A stretch of DNA of 64,000 bases from Thinopyrum elongatum (taxonomy: Eukaryota > Streptophyta > Magnoliopsida > Poales > Poaceae), in assembly GCA_011799875.1 (NCBI GenBank), contig CM022302.1:318846144-318910143 (forward strand). The letters run 5' to 3'. How positions within the stretch are numbered: the stretch's first letter is position 1; each line of letters opens with the position of its first letter. Below are positions 35,801 through 47,130 of this stretch, in pieces. The notes below the pieces were generated by a model. The model ran no database searches, was not told the origin of the DNA, and saw only the letters and a program-made list of their open reading frames with translations. Both the position numbers and the translations under genes were made by a program.

Positions 35801-36891
35801 ACCGACCATCCGAGGCGGTGCTGGTATCCACCCTGCACACAACGACCCGGAGTGCACAGGGCGATGGCCCAAGACCCCTGAGTGCTTAGGATGTAGACCG
35901 GCGGGGACCTCTCTGCTGAGCTCTAGGTAGGGCTGCGATGTATCATTTGGCCGAGGCCGGGCATGACCCAGGAAAGTGTGTCCGGCCGGAGTTAATCGAG
36001 CGTGTTGGGTAAGTTGGTGCACCCCTGCAGGGAAGAACACATCTATCGATAGCCGGTCCTATGGTAAAGGACACTCGGAGTTGTATCATGATTGATACAA
36101 TTAGAACTGGATACTTGGATACTATGGCTCTGGGATTGCTTCTCACAGGGAGTCGAGAAGGGATCTCCGGACGAGGTTGATGACTGTATGGCTCTGGGAT
36201 TGCTTTCTCGCAGGGAGTCGAGAAAGGATCTCTGGGTGAGGTTGATATCATTACTGCTACATTATATTGTACTGTTCTACTCTCTTCTATTGCTGCAAGA
36301 CCGCTGAAGATGCTAGTCTTTGATAGGACTAGGCCTTCTCTCTATTCTGGCATTTCTGCAGCCCAGTCCACATATACAGCCTTCCTTTGAAAATATTGCA
36401 TATGTAGTGTAGATCCTTGCTTGCTGAGTACTTCTGAGTACTCACGGTTGCTTTGTTTTCCTTTTTCTCCCCAAATCAGTTTGTCGTGACCAGAGGACAG
36501 AGCCCCTTAGACAGCTGCCCCCGTCGATCGACTACTACTACTACCCCGAGGATGGTTACTACTACGAGTTGACTGACGACCAGGAGTAGGTTCGGAGGGT
36601 CCCAGGCAGGAGGCATGCGCCTTTCGATCGTAGTGTTTTATTTTGCCCCACCTTTCTAAAGGCCTTTTTGTTTCTGTTTCATATCTGTACTCAGATATCT
36701 GATGCTTCCGCTGACGCTTGTATGCGAGCTTTTGTATTTCGAGCTCTCGAGGCCCCTGGCTTGTAATATAAAGCTTGTATGACTTTATTTATGTTTTAGA
36801 GTTGTGTTGTGATATCTTCCCGTGAGTCCTTAGGCTTGATTGTGTGCATTTGCATGTATGATTAGTGCACGATCGAGCCGGGGGCGTCACA
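32859..36891 (+). repeat. Element D, 3' LTR
   Basis: It repeats the 5' LTR throughout, with the same landmarks shifted by about 8.95 kb: a hairpin motif cluster near 35,200-35,410, a 64-bp duplication near 36,125, and the end GGGGCGTCACA at 36891. Confidence 0.92.
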
Positions 36892-37156
36892 TCCCTCTAG
36901 TATTTCTTCGCCCAATATTTTTTATATATTCCAAAATAATTCTCCGTAAATTTTTAGGACTTTGGGAGTTGTGTAGAATAGGTCTCTCGGATTTGCTCAT
37001 TTCCAGTCCAGAATTCCTGCTGCCGGCATTCTCCCTCTTTGTGTAAACCTCGTAAAATAAGAGAGAAAAGGCATAAGTATTGTACCATAATGTGTAATAA
37101 CATCCCATAATGCAATAAATATCAATATAAAAGCACGATGCAAAATGGACGTATCA
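36892..37156 (-). repeat. Element C, 3' LTR, second part (right of D)
   Basis: It continues the interrupted LTR from TCCCTCTAG to GGACGTATCA and matches 45,608-45,873. Confidence 0.88.
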
Positions 37157-38696
37157 ACTCCCCCAAGCTTAGACCTCGCTTGTCCTCAAGTGGAAACCGA
37201 AATCGATAATCATGTCCACATGTTTAGAGATAGAGGTGTCGATAAAATAAAATACGGACATGAGGGCATCATGATCATCTTCAGAATGGCAACATATATT
37301 GCCATATAATTTCTTATGCTAAAGTAACAATTCATTCACAAGGTACAGTATGAAACAAAAACTTTATTGAAAACCAAGCAAACTATGATCTTGGTCATTG
37401 AAACAATTGCAATTTATCATAACGTCGGAAAGAGTCAATGCAAGAGCTTTCGTATAGCAAGTTTCACATACTCAACTATCATTTAGTCTTTCATAATTGC
37501 TGACACTCACGCGATACTTATGAGAACAAAGTCTCAATCGGACACAGAGAAAGATAGGGGCTTATAACTTCGCCTCCCAACCTTTTACCTCAAGGGTAAC
37601 GTCAACAATAATAGTTTATGAATACCTACATCCGAGTGGATATATATATCTGGATCTCCCCCCAACATATAGTTCTTGCTAAAAAGAAAAAGTATAAAAA
37701 TAAGAGGTGATGATCACCATGACTCTAGTTTAAAGGTGGGAGATAAATAAAAGATAGGCCCTTCACAGAGGGAAGCAAAGGTTGTCATGCGCTTTTATGG
37801 TTGGATGCACAAAATCTTAATGCGAAAGAACGTCACTTTATATTGCCACTTGTGATAAAGAACTTTATTATGCAGTCCGTCGCTTTTATTTCTTCCATAT
37901 CACAAGCTCGTATAAAGCTTATTTTTCTCACACTAAAAGATCATACATATTTAGAGAGCATTTTTTATTGCTTGCACCGATGACAACTTACTTGAAGGAT
38001 CTTGTTCAATCCATAGGTAGGTATGGTGGACTCTTATGGCAAAACTGGGTTTAGGGATTTTGGAGGCACAAGTAGTTTCTCTACTTGGTGCAAAAGATTT
38101 GGCTAGCATAGGATGAGAAGCAAGCTCAACCTATTGGAGGATCCATGACAATATAACTTCTATTCGGATATAAAGAAACATAACCCATTATGTTGTCTTC
38201 CTTGTCCAACATCAACCTTTTAGCATATAATATTTTAATGAGTGCTCACAATCACAAAAGATGTCCAAGATAGTGTTTTTATATATGAGACCTCTCTTTC
38301 TTTATTACTTCCTATTAATTGCAACAATGACCAAAAGTAAGTTTGTCAACTCCCAACAAATTTCATGTGACATACTCCTTATATGTGAAGTCATCACTTC
38401 CCATAAGATCATTATATAATCTTTTTATTTCTTTTATTCAAGATCATAGCCAAAAAGCAAAGCCCTCAACTCAAAACTAATCTTTATTATATAACTCTCG
38501 GACTCGATTACATAGAGGGATCACAAAGCAAAACTCAAAGCTAGATCATATTAAAACTTTATTCTACTAAACTGAGATATAACCAAAAGGATCGAACTAA
38601 GAAAAATGATAACGGTGAAGATGTGATGGTGATACGATACCGGGGCACCTCCCCCAAGCTTGGAAGTTGCCAAGGGGAGTGCCCATAACCATGTAC
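37157..38696 (-). other. Purine tract and non-coding 3' region of element C
   Basis: The minus-strand purine run AGCTTGGGGGAGT abuts the LTR. The rest is AT-rich without a supported frame, and is related in layout and partly in sequence to 17,679-19,224 of element B. Confidence 0.65.
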
Positions 38697-39215
38697 TTAG
38701 GTCTCTTTCTTCGGAGGTGGTGATGATGGAGTTGATGTTGTGGGTTTGTCCTCCATCTTCCAGGGCATAGGTTCATCATCATAGAAAGATGAACGAGTCT
38801 CCGGAATCCTCAAATCTGCAGCCAAACTCATCCTCTTAAATCTATATTCATACTCCCAGTTTTGGTTCTGCAGGTCATAGATTTAGGCTTGGAGATGCTC
38901 GTTTTTCTCATGAAGCTTGAAGATGGCCTTCCCAATCTCACTAGCATCCAGCTTGTGGTCACGGGTAAAATCCGTGATCATGGAGTGATTGGCGTTGAGT
39001 CCGCGCTCCACCATCCCTTTGCACTTGAACACCTCTTGCTCCATCGCTTCGAGCCTGGACTCCACGCTTCCGGTCCTCCTTGGCCCTTGAACATCATGGA
39101 TGTGAAGCACACCCTCATGCATCTCAATGGCTTGAGGGTGTTACAGCACCTCCGCAAGGTAAGGGTTGATGACCTTCTCGGAAAACTTGTCCTTGGGGGC
39201 GCTTGGCGACGTCAT
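38697..39215 (-). pseudogene. Extra ORF of element C (coiled coil), two stops
   Basis: From ATG 39215 (MTSPSAPKDKFSEKVINPYL) the frame runs about 172 codons to TAA 38697-38699. TAA codons interrupt it after AEVL and at LHEKNEHLQA (about 38883); in both cases CAA is one change away. The middle is helical (ESRLEAMEQEVFKCKGMVE) and the end is SSPPPPKKET, like element B. No membrane segment or signal peptide is seen. The role is unknown. The position after pol corresponds to the third ORF of Athila-type elements. Confidence 0.55.
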
Positions 39216-39362
39216 GGCGATCTAGATCTGTCAGGAAAAACAGCTCGAAACAAGAACAGAGGATATTGCCGTGGTACGGTGGTCGAAACCTTCGGGAGAT
39301 TATATAATTAATTTTTACTGACCAAAAGGAGTGTACTACAAGAAAACGGAGTTCAGAGGGCA

Positions 39363-39544
39363 CACGAGGTGGCCACAAGCCTGGGATGCGCGCCCAGGGG
39401 GGTAGGGCGCGCCCCCAAGGCTTGTCGCCTCCTCGTGCACTTTTTGGACTACTTTTTATTTTCCTAATTTTTTAAATATTCCAAAACGGAGTAAAATTTC
39501 TTTTAGAAAAGTTTTGGAGTCGGTTTACTTACCGTACCACATAC
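39363..39544 (-). promoter_or_regulatory. LTR-like palindromic cassette before the extra ORF of element C
   Basis: On the minus strand, GTATGTGG at 39544 is a donor-like site directly after the pol stop. TTTTGGAATATTTAAAAAAT (about 39,470-39,490) resembles the LTR TATA region. A palindrome with 33-base arms follows (39363-39395 and 39405-39437, a few mismatches, loop 9). The acceptor-like TTTTTCCTGACAG lies just before the ORF start (about 39,228). The same arrangement is seen in element B. Confidence 0.55.
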
Positions 39545-40701
39545 CTATTCCTTTTCGGAGTCTAAAACGTTCTGGTATATATCCATTATGTACTCCTCCG
39601 GTGTTATGGTATTAATAATATTGGTTTCAACATTTATGGGAGTACCTGAGATATAATGTTTGATTCTTTGCCCGTTAACCACCTTCGGGTTATTGCCTTC
39701 GGCATTGTTGATTTTGATGGCACCGGAACAATAAACTTCCTCAATAATGTAAGGCCCTTCCCATTTAGAGAGAAGCTTTCCTGCAAAAAATCTTAAACGA
39801 GAATTGTATAGCAAGACATGGTCACCTACATTAAATTCACGCTTTTGTATCCTTTTATCATGCCATCTTTTAACTTTCTCTTTAAACAATTAGGCATTTT
39901 CATAGGCTTGGGTTCTCCATTCATCAAGTGAGCTAATGTCAAATAACCTCTTCTCACTGGCATGTTTGAAATCATAGTTGAGCTCTTTAGTTGCCCAATA
40001 AGCTTTATGTTCTAGTTCAAGAGGTAAGTGACATGCTTTTCCATAAACCATTTTATATGGAGACATACCCATAGGGTTTTTATAAGCAGTTCTATAAGCC
40101 CATAATGCATCATCAAGTTTCTTAGACCAATTCTTTCTGGATCTATTAACAGTCTTCTGCAAGATCAACTTTATTTCTCGGTTACTTAATTCTACTTGAC
40201 CACTAGACTGAGGGTGATAAGGAGATGCAATTCTATGTTAACATCCTATTTAGCAAGCAATTTATGGAAAGCACCATGAATAAAGTGTGAACCACCGTCA
40301 GTCATTAAATATCTAGGAACTCCAAACCTCGGGAAAATAACTTCTTTAAGCATTTTAATGGAGGTGTTATGATCAGCACTACTAGTTGGAATAGCTTCTA
40401 CCCACTTAGTAACATAATCAACAGCAACCAAAATATGTGTGTACCCATTAGAGGAAGGAAAAGGTCCCATATAATCAAATCCCCAAACATCAAATGGTTC
40501 AATAATAAGTGAATAATTCATAGGCATTTCCTGACGTCTACTAATATTACCAATTCTTTGACATTCATCACAAGACAAGACAAACTTACGAGCATCCTTG
40601 AAAAGAGTAGGCCAATAAAAACCAGATTGTAATACCTTGTGCGCAGTTCTATCACCAGCATGGTGCCCTCCGTAGGACTCGGAGTGGCACTTGCGTAGGA
40701 T
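39545..40701 (-). pseudogene. Integrase of element C pol
   Basis: The zinc-binding half ends with SCDECQRIG. The core has [29 protein letters not shown] and, after an indel near 40245, the [20 protein letters not shown] region. The C-terminal domain (KRWHDKRIQKREFNVGDHVL, SKWEGPYIIEEVY) ends NVLDSEKE at TAG 39545-39547. A TAA in frame at about 39890 and an indel at 40245 break it. Confidence 0.85.
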
Positions 40702-41619
40702 CTATTCCTGTTCATGCTCAGGTACACAACGTCTAATAACACCATCTACTCCTTCTTCATAAAGGTGTGGGTCATCCCAGAAGTAATGTCTTAAATCATA
40801 GAAAAACTTTTTCTTTTGTTGGTATGTGAAACTAGGTGGTATAAATTTAGCAACAATATAATTAGCATAATCAGCATACCAAGGAGCACTACTAGAAGCA
40901 TTTATGACAGTTAATTGTTCATCAGGGAAGCTATCATCAATAGGTAATGGGTCATCAAGAATATTTTCTAACCTAGAAAAGTTGTCTGCTACAGGGTTCT
41001 CAGCTCCCTTTCTATCAATAGTATGCAAATCAAATTCTTGCAACAAGAGAACCCATCTAATAAGTCTAGGTTTAGCATCTTTCTTTTCCATAAGATATTT
41101 AATAGCAGCATGATCGGTGTGAACAGTTTCTTTGGAATCAACAATATAAGATCTGAACTTATCACAAGCAAATACAACTGCTAAAAATTCTTTTTCAGTA
41201 GTAGCATAATTTCTTTGAGCACTGTCTAGAATTTTACTAGCATAATGGATAACATTTAATTTCTTATCAACTCTTTGTCCTAGAACAGCACCAACAGCAT
41301 AATCATTAGCATCACACATAATTTCAAAGGGTAGGTTCCAATTAGGTGGTTGAACAATAGGTGGAGAAATCAAGGCTTTCTTAAGTATTTCAAATGCTTC
41401 TACACAATCATCATCAAAAACAAATGGAACATCCTTTTGCAAGGGATTAGTAAGAGGCCTAGAAATTTTAGAGAAGTCTTTAATAAACCTCCTATATAAA
41501 CCAGCATGACCTAGGAAACTTCTTATACCTTTGACATCTTTAGGACACAGCATCTTTTCAATAGCGTCAACTTTAGCTTTATCAATTTCAATACCTCTTT
41601 CAGAAATTTTATGCCCCAA
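40702..41619 (-). pseudogene. RT thumb and RNase H of element C pol
   Basis: A 305-codon open stretch includes [67 protein letters not shown] and [19 protein letters not shown]. It ends at TAG 40702-40704, after which the integrase zinc domain goes on in frame. RNase H Asp residues are present. Confidence 0.87.
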
Positions 41620-42634
41620 GACAATACCTTCTTAACCATAAAGTGGGACTCCTCCCAATTCAAGACAAGATTAGTTTCTTCACATCTCTGCAAAACTCGA
41701 TCAAGGTTGCTTAAGCAATCATCAAAAGAAGTTCCGTAAACAGAGAAATCATCCATGAAAACCTCAACAATCTTTTCACAAAAGTCAGAGAATATAGCAC
41801 CATACATCTTTGAAAGGTAGCAGGTGCATTACATAAACCAAAAGGCATACGTCTATAAGCAAAGGTATCGAAAGGGCAAGTAAAAGTAGTTTTTTCTTGA
41901 TCCTCTTGTGACACAGGTATTTGGGAAAAACCAGAATGACCATCTATAAAGCAGAAGTGTGTATGTTTTGATAGTCTTTCTAGCATTTGATCAATAAAAG
42001 GTAGAGGATAATGATATTTCCTAGTAGCTTTGTTTAACTTTCTAAAATCAATAACCATTCTATAACTTGTGACAATTCTTTGTGGAATCAATTCATTTTT
42101 ATCATTAGGAACAATGGCAATACCTCCCTTCTTAGGGACACAATGAACAAGACTTACCCATCGACTATCAGCAACAGGATAAATTATACCTGCTTCTAGA
42201 AGCTTTAGTATTTCATTTCTTACCACTTCCTTCATCTTAGGATTCAACCGTCGCTGATGATCAACAACAGGTTTAGCGTCAGGTTCCATATTAATTTTGT
42301 GCTGACATAGAGTGGGACTAATGCCCTTAAGATCATCCAGAGTATATCCAATAGCTGCACGGTGCTTCTTCAGAGTTTTCAATAATTTCTTTTCTTCAGG
42401 CTCTAAAAGGTTAGCACTAATAATAACAGGATAAATTTTCTTTTCATCAAGATAAGCATATTTCAAAGTATCAGGTAATTGTTTAAGATCGAACACCGGA
42501 TCATTCTTGGGTGGTAGAGGATCCCCAAGAGTCTCAACAGGCAAATTGTGTTTCAAAACAGGCATTTGTTTAAAGAAAATCTCATCTAACTCCTTTCTTT
42601 CATTCATGAACATATCATTTTCATGGTCTAGCAA
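41620..42634 (-). pseudogene. Reverse transcriptase of element C pol
   Basis: A long frame reads LKAGIIYP-type motifs: LLEAGIIYPVADSRWVSLVH, YRMVIDFRKLNKATRKYHYP, FCFIDGHSGFSQIPVSQ and MPFGLCNAPATFQRCM. A frameshift near 41810 precedes the catalytic VEVFMDDFSVYG, and another shift near 41630 precedes the thumb. The FMDD form of the active site is usual in Athila-like elements. Confidence 0.87.
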
Positions 42635-42637
42635 ATA

Positions 42638-43376
42638 TTATTCAAAAGGATCAGTAGGAGGCATGGCAATAGAAGCAAGACCAATAATTTCATCTTTACT
42701 AGGCAATTCTTTATCATGGGGTTGTCTACGAAATTTGGAGAAATTAAACTCATGAGATACATCCCCAATACTCACACTAACAGTTTCTTTCTCACAATCT
42801 ATCTTAGCATTAACAGTGTTCAAGAAAGGTCTACCAAATATAATGGGACAAAAATCATCTTGTGGGGAACCAAGAACTAGAAAATCAGTAGGGTATTTTA
42901 TTTTCCCACACAAGACTTCAACATCTCTAACAATCCCAATTGGTGACATCAATATCTTCTATTTCAGCAGGTGCAATATCATTCATAATTTCTTGATATA
43001 AAGTAAAGGGAATTGCACTCACACTAGCACCCAAATCACATAAGCCATGGTAACAATGATCTCCTATTTTAACAGAAACAACAGGCATGCCAACAACAGG
43101 TCTAAGTTTATGTTTATTATCGGGTCTAGCAATTCTAGCAGCTTCATCACAGAAATAAATAACATTCCCATCAATATTAACGACTAAGAGATCTTTAACC
43201 ATAGCAATACTAGGTTCAACTTTAATTTGTTCAGGGGGTGTAGGTGTTCTAGTATAACTTTTACGAACCACAGCTGAAGCTTTAGCATGTTCCTTTATCC
43301 TAATAGGGAAAGGTGGTTTCTCAATATAAGCGGTAGGAATAACAGGATACATTATAAGTAATAGTTTCCTCTTCAA
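42638..43376 (-). pseudogene. Protease region of element C
   Basis: The active site HGLCDLGASVSAIP is complete (Asp codon at 43035-43037). The second motif IIFGRPFLNTVNAKIDC lies downstream in a different frame. Compared with element B, about 40 bases are missing near 42,940, which causes the shift. Confidence 0.82.
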
Positions 43377-44244
43377 CTTTAATAGGTTCTACTATTTTTA
43401 CTTCAATGGGAGGATGATATTTAAACCACTTCTCCTTAGGGAGATCAACATGAGTAGCAAATGATTCACAGAAAGAAGCTACTATCTCAGAGTCAAGTCC
43501 ATATTTAGTGCTAAATTCATGAAAAGCATCGGTATCCATAAAAGATTTAACACAATCAAACTTAAAGTTTATACCTGACTCCTTACCTTCGTCGAGTTCC
43601 CAATCTTCAGAGTTGCGTTTAATTATTTCCAAGAGATCCCATTTGAATTCAATAGTCTTCTTCATAAAAGAACCAACACAAGAAGTATCTAGCATGGATT
43701 GATCATTACGAGAAAGCCGAGCATAAAAGTTCTAAAAAATAATTTTTCTTGAGAGCTCATGATTGGGGCATGAATATAACATTGACTTAAGCCTCCCCCA
43801 AGCTTGAGTGATACTTTCTCCTTCACGAGGCCAAAAATTATATATATAATTCCGATCACGATGAACCAGATGCATAGGATAAAACTTCTGATGAAATTCC
43901 AATTTCAATCGGTTGTAATTCCAAGTCCCAATATCATCGCTTAGCCTATAACATATCAATGCCTTCTCCTTCAAAGATAAATGGAAGACTTTCTTCTTGA
44001 CTTCATCCTCGGGCAAACCTGCAAGCTTAAATAATCCACAAACTTCATCCACATAGATTAGATGCATATCAGGATGTAATGTTCCGTCTCCTGCATAAGG
44101 ATTAGCTAGCAGTTTCTCTATCATACCCGAAGGAATTTCATAATAAATATTTTCAGTAGGTTCAGTAGGTTGAGGGGCAACTCTTTGCTCTTCCGGTCGG
44201 GGTGAAGATACCCCGAACAAACCCCTCAAAGGATGATGCTCCAT
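43377..44244 (-). pseudogene. gag of element C
   Basis: ATG 44244 (MEHHPLRGLFGVSSPRPEEQ) is followed by the gag core: GLPEDEVKKKVFHLSLKEKA, RLKLEFHQKFYPMHLVHRD and REGESITQAWGRLKSMLYSC. A TAA after SRKIIF (about 43732) interrupts it. The following part (MLDTSCVGSFMKKTIEF, KEKWFKYHPPIEVK) leads to the protease. Confidence 0.82.
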
Positions 44245-44321
44245 AGTAACAAGTGACAGTAAATTTCAGCACGTAATATAAATGTTTCCTTACCAAATTC
44301 CACTTACCAAAGGCACTTCAC

Positions 44322-44339
44322 TCCCCGGCAACGTCGCCA
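44322..44339 (-). other. Primer-binding site of element C (tRNA-Asp)
   Basis: On the minus strand TGGCGACGTTGCCGGGGA follows the 5' LTR by 11 bases. It differs by one base from the site in element A. Confidence 0.8.
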
Positions 44340-44350
44340 GAAAAGAGTCT

Positions 44351-45873
44351 TGATGACCCACAAGTATAGGGGATCTATTGTAGTCCTTTCGATAAGTAAG
44401 AGTGTCAAAACCAACGAGGAGCAGAAGGAAATGACAAGCGGTTTTCAGCAAGGTATTTTCTGCAAGCACTGAAGTTATCGGTAATGAATAGTTTTGTGAT
44501 AAGATAATTCGTAATGGGTAACAAGTAAAAAGTGTAACAAAGGTGCAGCAAGGTGTCCCAATCCTTTTTATAGCAAAGGATAAGCCTGGACGAACTCTTA
44601 TATAAAGCAAAGCGCTCCCGAGGACACATGGGAATTGTTGTCAAGTTAGTTTTCATCATGCTCATATGATTCACGTTAGTTACTTTGATAATTTGATATG
44701 TGAGTGGACTGGTGCTTGGGTGCAGTCCTTACTTGGACAAGCCTCCCACTTATGATTAACCCCTCTCGCAAGCATCCGCAACTACGAAAGAAGAATTAAT
44801 ATAAATCTAACCATAGCATGAAACATGTGGATCCAAATCAACCCCTTACAAAGCAACGCATAAACTAGGGTTTAAGCCTCTGTCACTCTAGCAACCCATC
44901 ATCTACTTATTACTTCCCAATGCCTTCCCCTAGGCCCAAATCATGGTGAAGTGTCATGTAGTCGACGTTCACATAACACCACTAGAGGAAAGACAACATA
45001 CATCTCATCAAAATATCGAATGAATACCAAATTCACATGATTACTTATAACAAGACTTCTCCCATGTCCTCAAAAACAAACGTAACTACTCACAAAGCAT
45101 ATTCATGTTCATAATCAGAGGGGTAATAAATATCATTAAGGATCTGAACATATGATCTTCCACCGAATAAACCAACTAGCATCAACTACAAGGAGTAATC
45201 AACACTACTAGCAACCCACAGGTACTAATCTGAGGTTTTGAGACAAAGATCTGATACAACAGATGAACTAGGGTTTGGAGAGGAGATGGTGCTGGTGAAG
45301 ATGTTGATGGAAATTGACCCCCTCTCGATGAGAGGATCGTTGGTGATGATGATGGCTTCGATTTCCCCCTCCCGGAGGGAAGTTTCCCCGGCAAAACAGC
45401 TCCGTCAGAGCCCTAGATTGCTTCTGTCCAAGTTCCACCTCGAGACGGCGGCACTTCGTCCCAAAAGCTTCCTTATGATTTTTTCAGGTCAAAAGCCACC
45501 ATATAGCAGAAGATGGGCACCGGAGACCTGCCAGGGGGCCCATAAGCCCTAGGGGCGCGCCCAGGCGGGTAGGGCGCGCCCCCCAGGCTTGTAGTCACCT
45601 GGTGGGTCCCCCTCTGGTATTTCTTCACCCAATATTTTTTATATATTCCAAAATAATTCTCTGTAAATTTTCAGGACTTCTGGAGTTGTGCAGAATAGGC
45701 CTCTCAGATTTGCTCCTTTCCGATCCAGAATTCCAGCTGTCGGCATTCTCCCTCTTTGTGTAAACCTTGTAAAATAAGAGAGAAAAGGCATAAGTATTGT
45801 ACCATAATGTGTAATAACAGCCCATAATGCAATAAATATCAATATAAAAGCATGATGCAAAATGGACATATCA
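44351..45873 (-). repeat. Element C, 5' LTR (right)
   Basis: A complete LTR of 1523 bp, TGATGACCC to GACATATCA in plus-strand reading. It has a GC-rich palindrome at about 45,553-45,583 (GGGGCGCGCCC and complement). The ATCAA target duplication follows. Confidence 0.92.
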
Positions 45874-45878
45874 ATCAA

Positions 45879-46320
45879 CAACTGGTTTAGCATCGGGTTC
45901 TATATTAATCTTGTGCTGACAGAGAGTGGGACTAATGCCCTTAAGATCATCAAGAGTATATCCAATAGCAGCTCAGTGCTTCCTCGGAGTTTTTAATAGT
46001 CTTTTCTCTTCATTCTCTGTAAGGTTAGCACTAATAATAACGGGATATATCTTCTTTTCATCTAGATAAGCATATTTCAAAGTATCAGGTAATTGTTTCA
46101 ATTCAAACACAGGATCACCCTTAGGTGGAGGAGGACCTCCTAGAGTTTCAATAGGCAAATTATGTTTGAGAATAGGTTGTTGTTCAAAGAACATCCTATC
46201 TATTTCATTTCTTTCATGCAAGTGCATATCATTTTCATGGTTGAGCAAATATTGTTCTAGTGGGTTAGTAGGAGGTACGGCAATAGAAGCAAGACCAATT
46301 ATTTCATCCTTACTAGGCAA
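45879..46320 (-). pseudogene. Element B, region between protease and RT, cut by C
   Basis: Minus-strand reading: LASIAVPPTNPLEQYLLNHE, KQLPDTLKYAYLDEKKIYPV, ISANLTENEEKRLLKT. It matches the element C copy at 42,300-42,640 and leads into the reverse transcriptase, which continues at 22672 after the C insertion. Confidence 0.85.
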
Positions 46321-47130
46321 TTATTTATCATGGGATTGCCTACGAAACATAGAGAAATTAAACTCATGAGACACATCACCAAAATTAACACTGACAGTTT
46401 CTTTCTTGCAATCTATCTTAGCATTAACAGTGTTTAAGAAGGGTCTACCAAATACAATGGGACAAAAATCATCTTGTGGAGAACCAAGAACTAGAAAATT
46501 AGTAAGATATTTTATCTTTCCACACAAGACTTCAACATCTCTAATAATCCCAAGTGGTATGATAGTATCTCTATTAGCAAGTTTAATAGTAACATCAATA
46601 TCTTCTATTTCAGCAGGTCCAATATCATTCATAATTTCTTGGTAAAGAGTAGAAGGAATAGCACTGACACTAGCACCCATACCACATAAGCCGTGATAAC
46701 AATGATCTCCTATTTTAACTGAGACAACAGGCATGCCAACAATGGGTTTATTCTTGTCTTTATTATCGGGTTTGGCAATTCTGGCAGCTTCATCACAGAA
46801 ATAAATAACATGCCCATCAACATTATCAACCAAGAGATCTTTAACCATAGCAATACTAGGTTCTACTTTAATTTGTTCAGAGGGTCTAGGTGCTCTAATA
46901 TTACTTTTGTTGACCATGGTCGAAACCTTAGCATGTTCCTTTATCCTAACAGGGAAAGGTGGTTTTTTAATATAAGCAGTAGGCATAACTGGATCAACAT
47001 TGTAAATAATAGTTTCATCCTTAACTATAACTGGTTCCTCAGTCTTTTCTTTAATAGGGGGATGATATTTAAACCACTTCTCCTTAGGGAGATCAACATG
47101 AGTAGCAAATGATTCACAAAAAGAAGCTAC
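46321..47130 (-). pseudogene. Protease region of element B, catalytic Asp lost
   Basis: The frame from about 47,130 to the stop at 46321 is open and covers PPFPVRIKEHAKVS, VVSVKIGDHCYHG and the second protease motif IVFGRPFLNTVNAKIDC. The active site reads LCGMGASVSAIP: GGT at 46681-46683 stands where GAT (Asp) is found in element C. The protease would be inactive even without the other breaks. Confidence 0.87.

Larger units (their letters stand above)
23917..36891 (+). mobile_element. Element D: chromodomain Gypsy retrotransposon with 4-kb LTRs
   Basis: LTRs of 4019 and 4033 bp start TGTAACACCCC and end GTCACA. The interior is 4.9 kb with the order gag, protease, reverse transcriptase, RNase H, integrase, chromodomain on the plus strand. 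This order, and a single long frame, fit a Tekay/Del-like chromovirus. Flanks TCCCC and TCCCT are a 5-bp target duplication with one change, inside the LTR of element C. The polyprotein carries four in-frame stops and two frameshifts. It is the youngest element in the nest. Confidence 0.93.
22673..45873 (-). mobile_element. Element C: Athila-like Gypsy element nested in B (contains D)
   Basis: LTRs: left 22673-23916 plus 36892-37156 (split by D), right 44351-45873 (1523 bp). A perfect 5-bp target duplication ATCAA lies at 22668-22672 and 45874-45878, inside the reverse transcriptase of element B. Coding is on the minus strand. The own length without D is about 10.2 kb. The gene order is the same as in element B, but the extra ORF and parts of the LTR differ, so B and C are sister subfamilies. 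Confidence 0.92.

Noticed and set aside
38883..39215. Envelope protein in element C
   Set aside because: The place fits an env-like ORF, but there is no signal peptide, membrane segment or Cys pattern; only a soluble coiled coil is visible.
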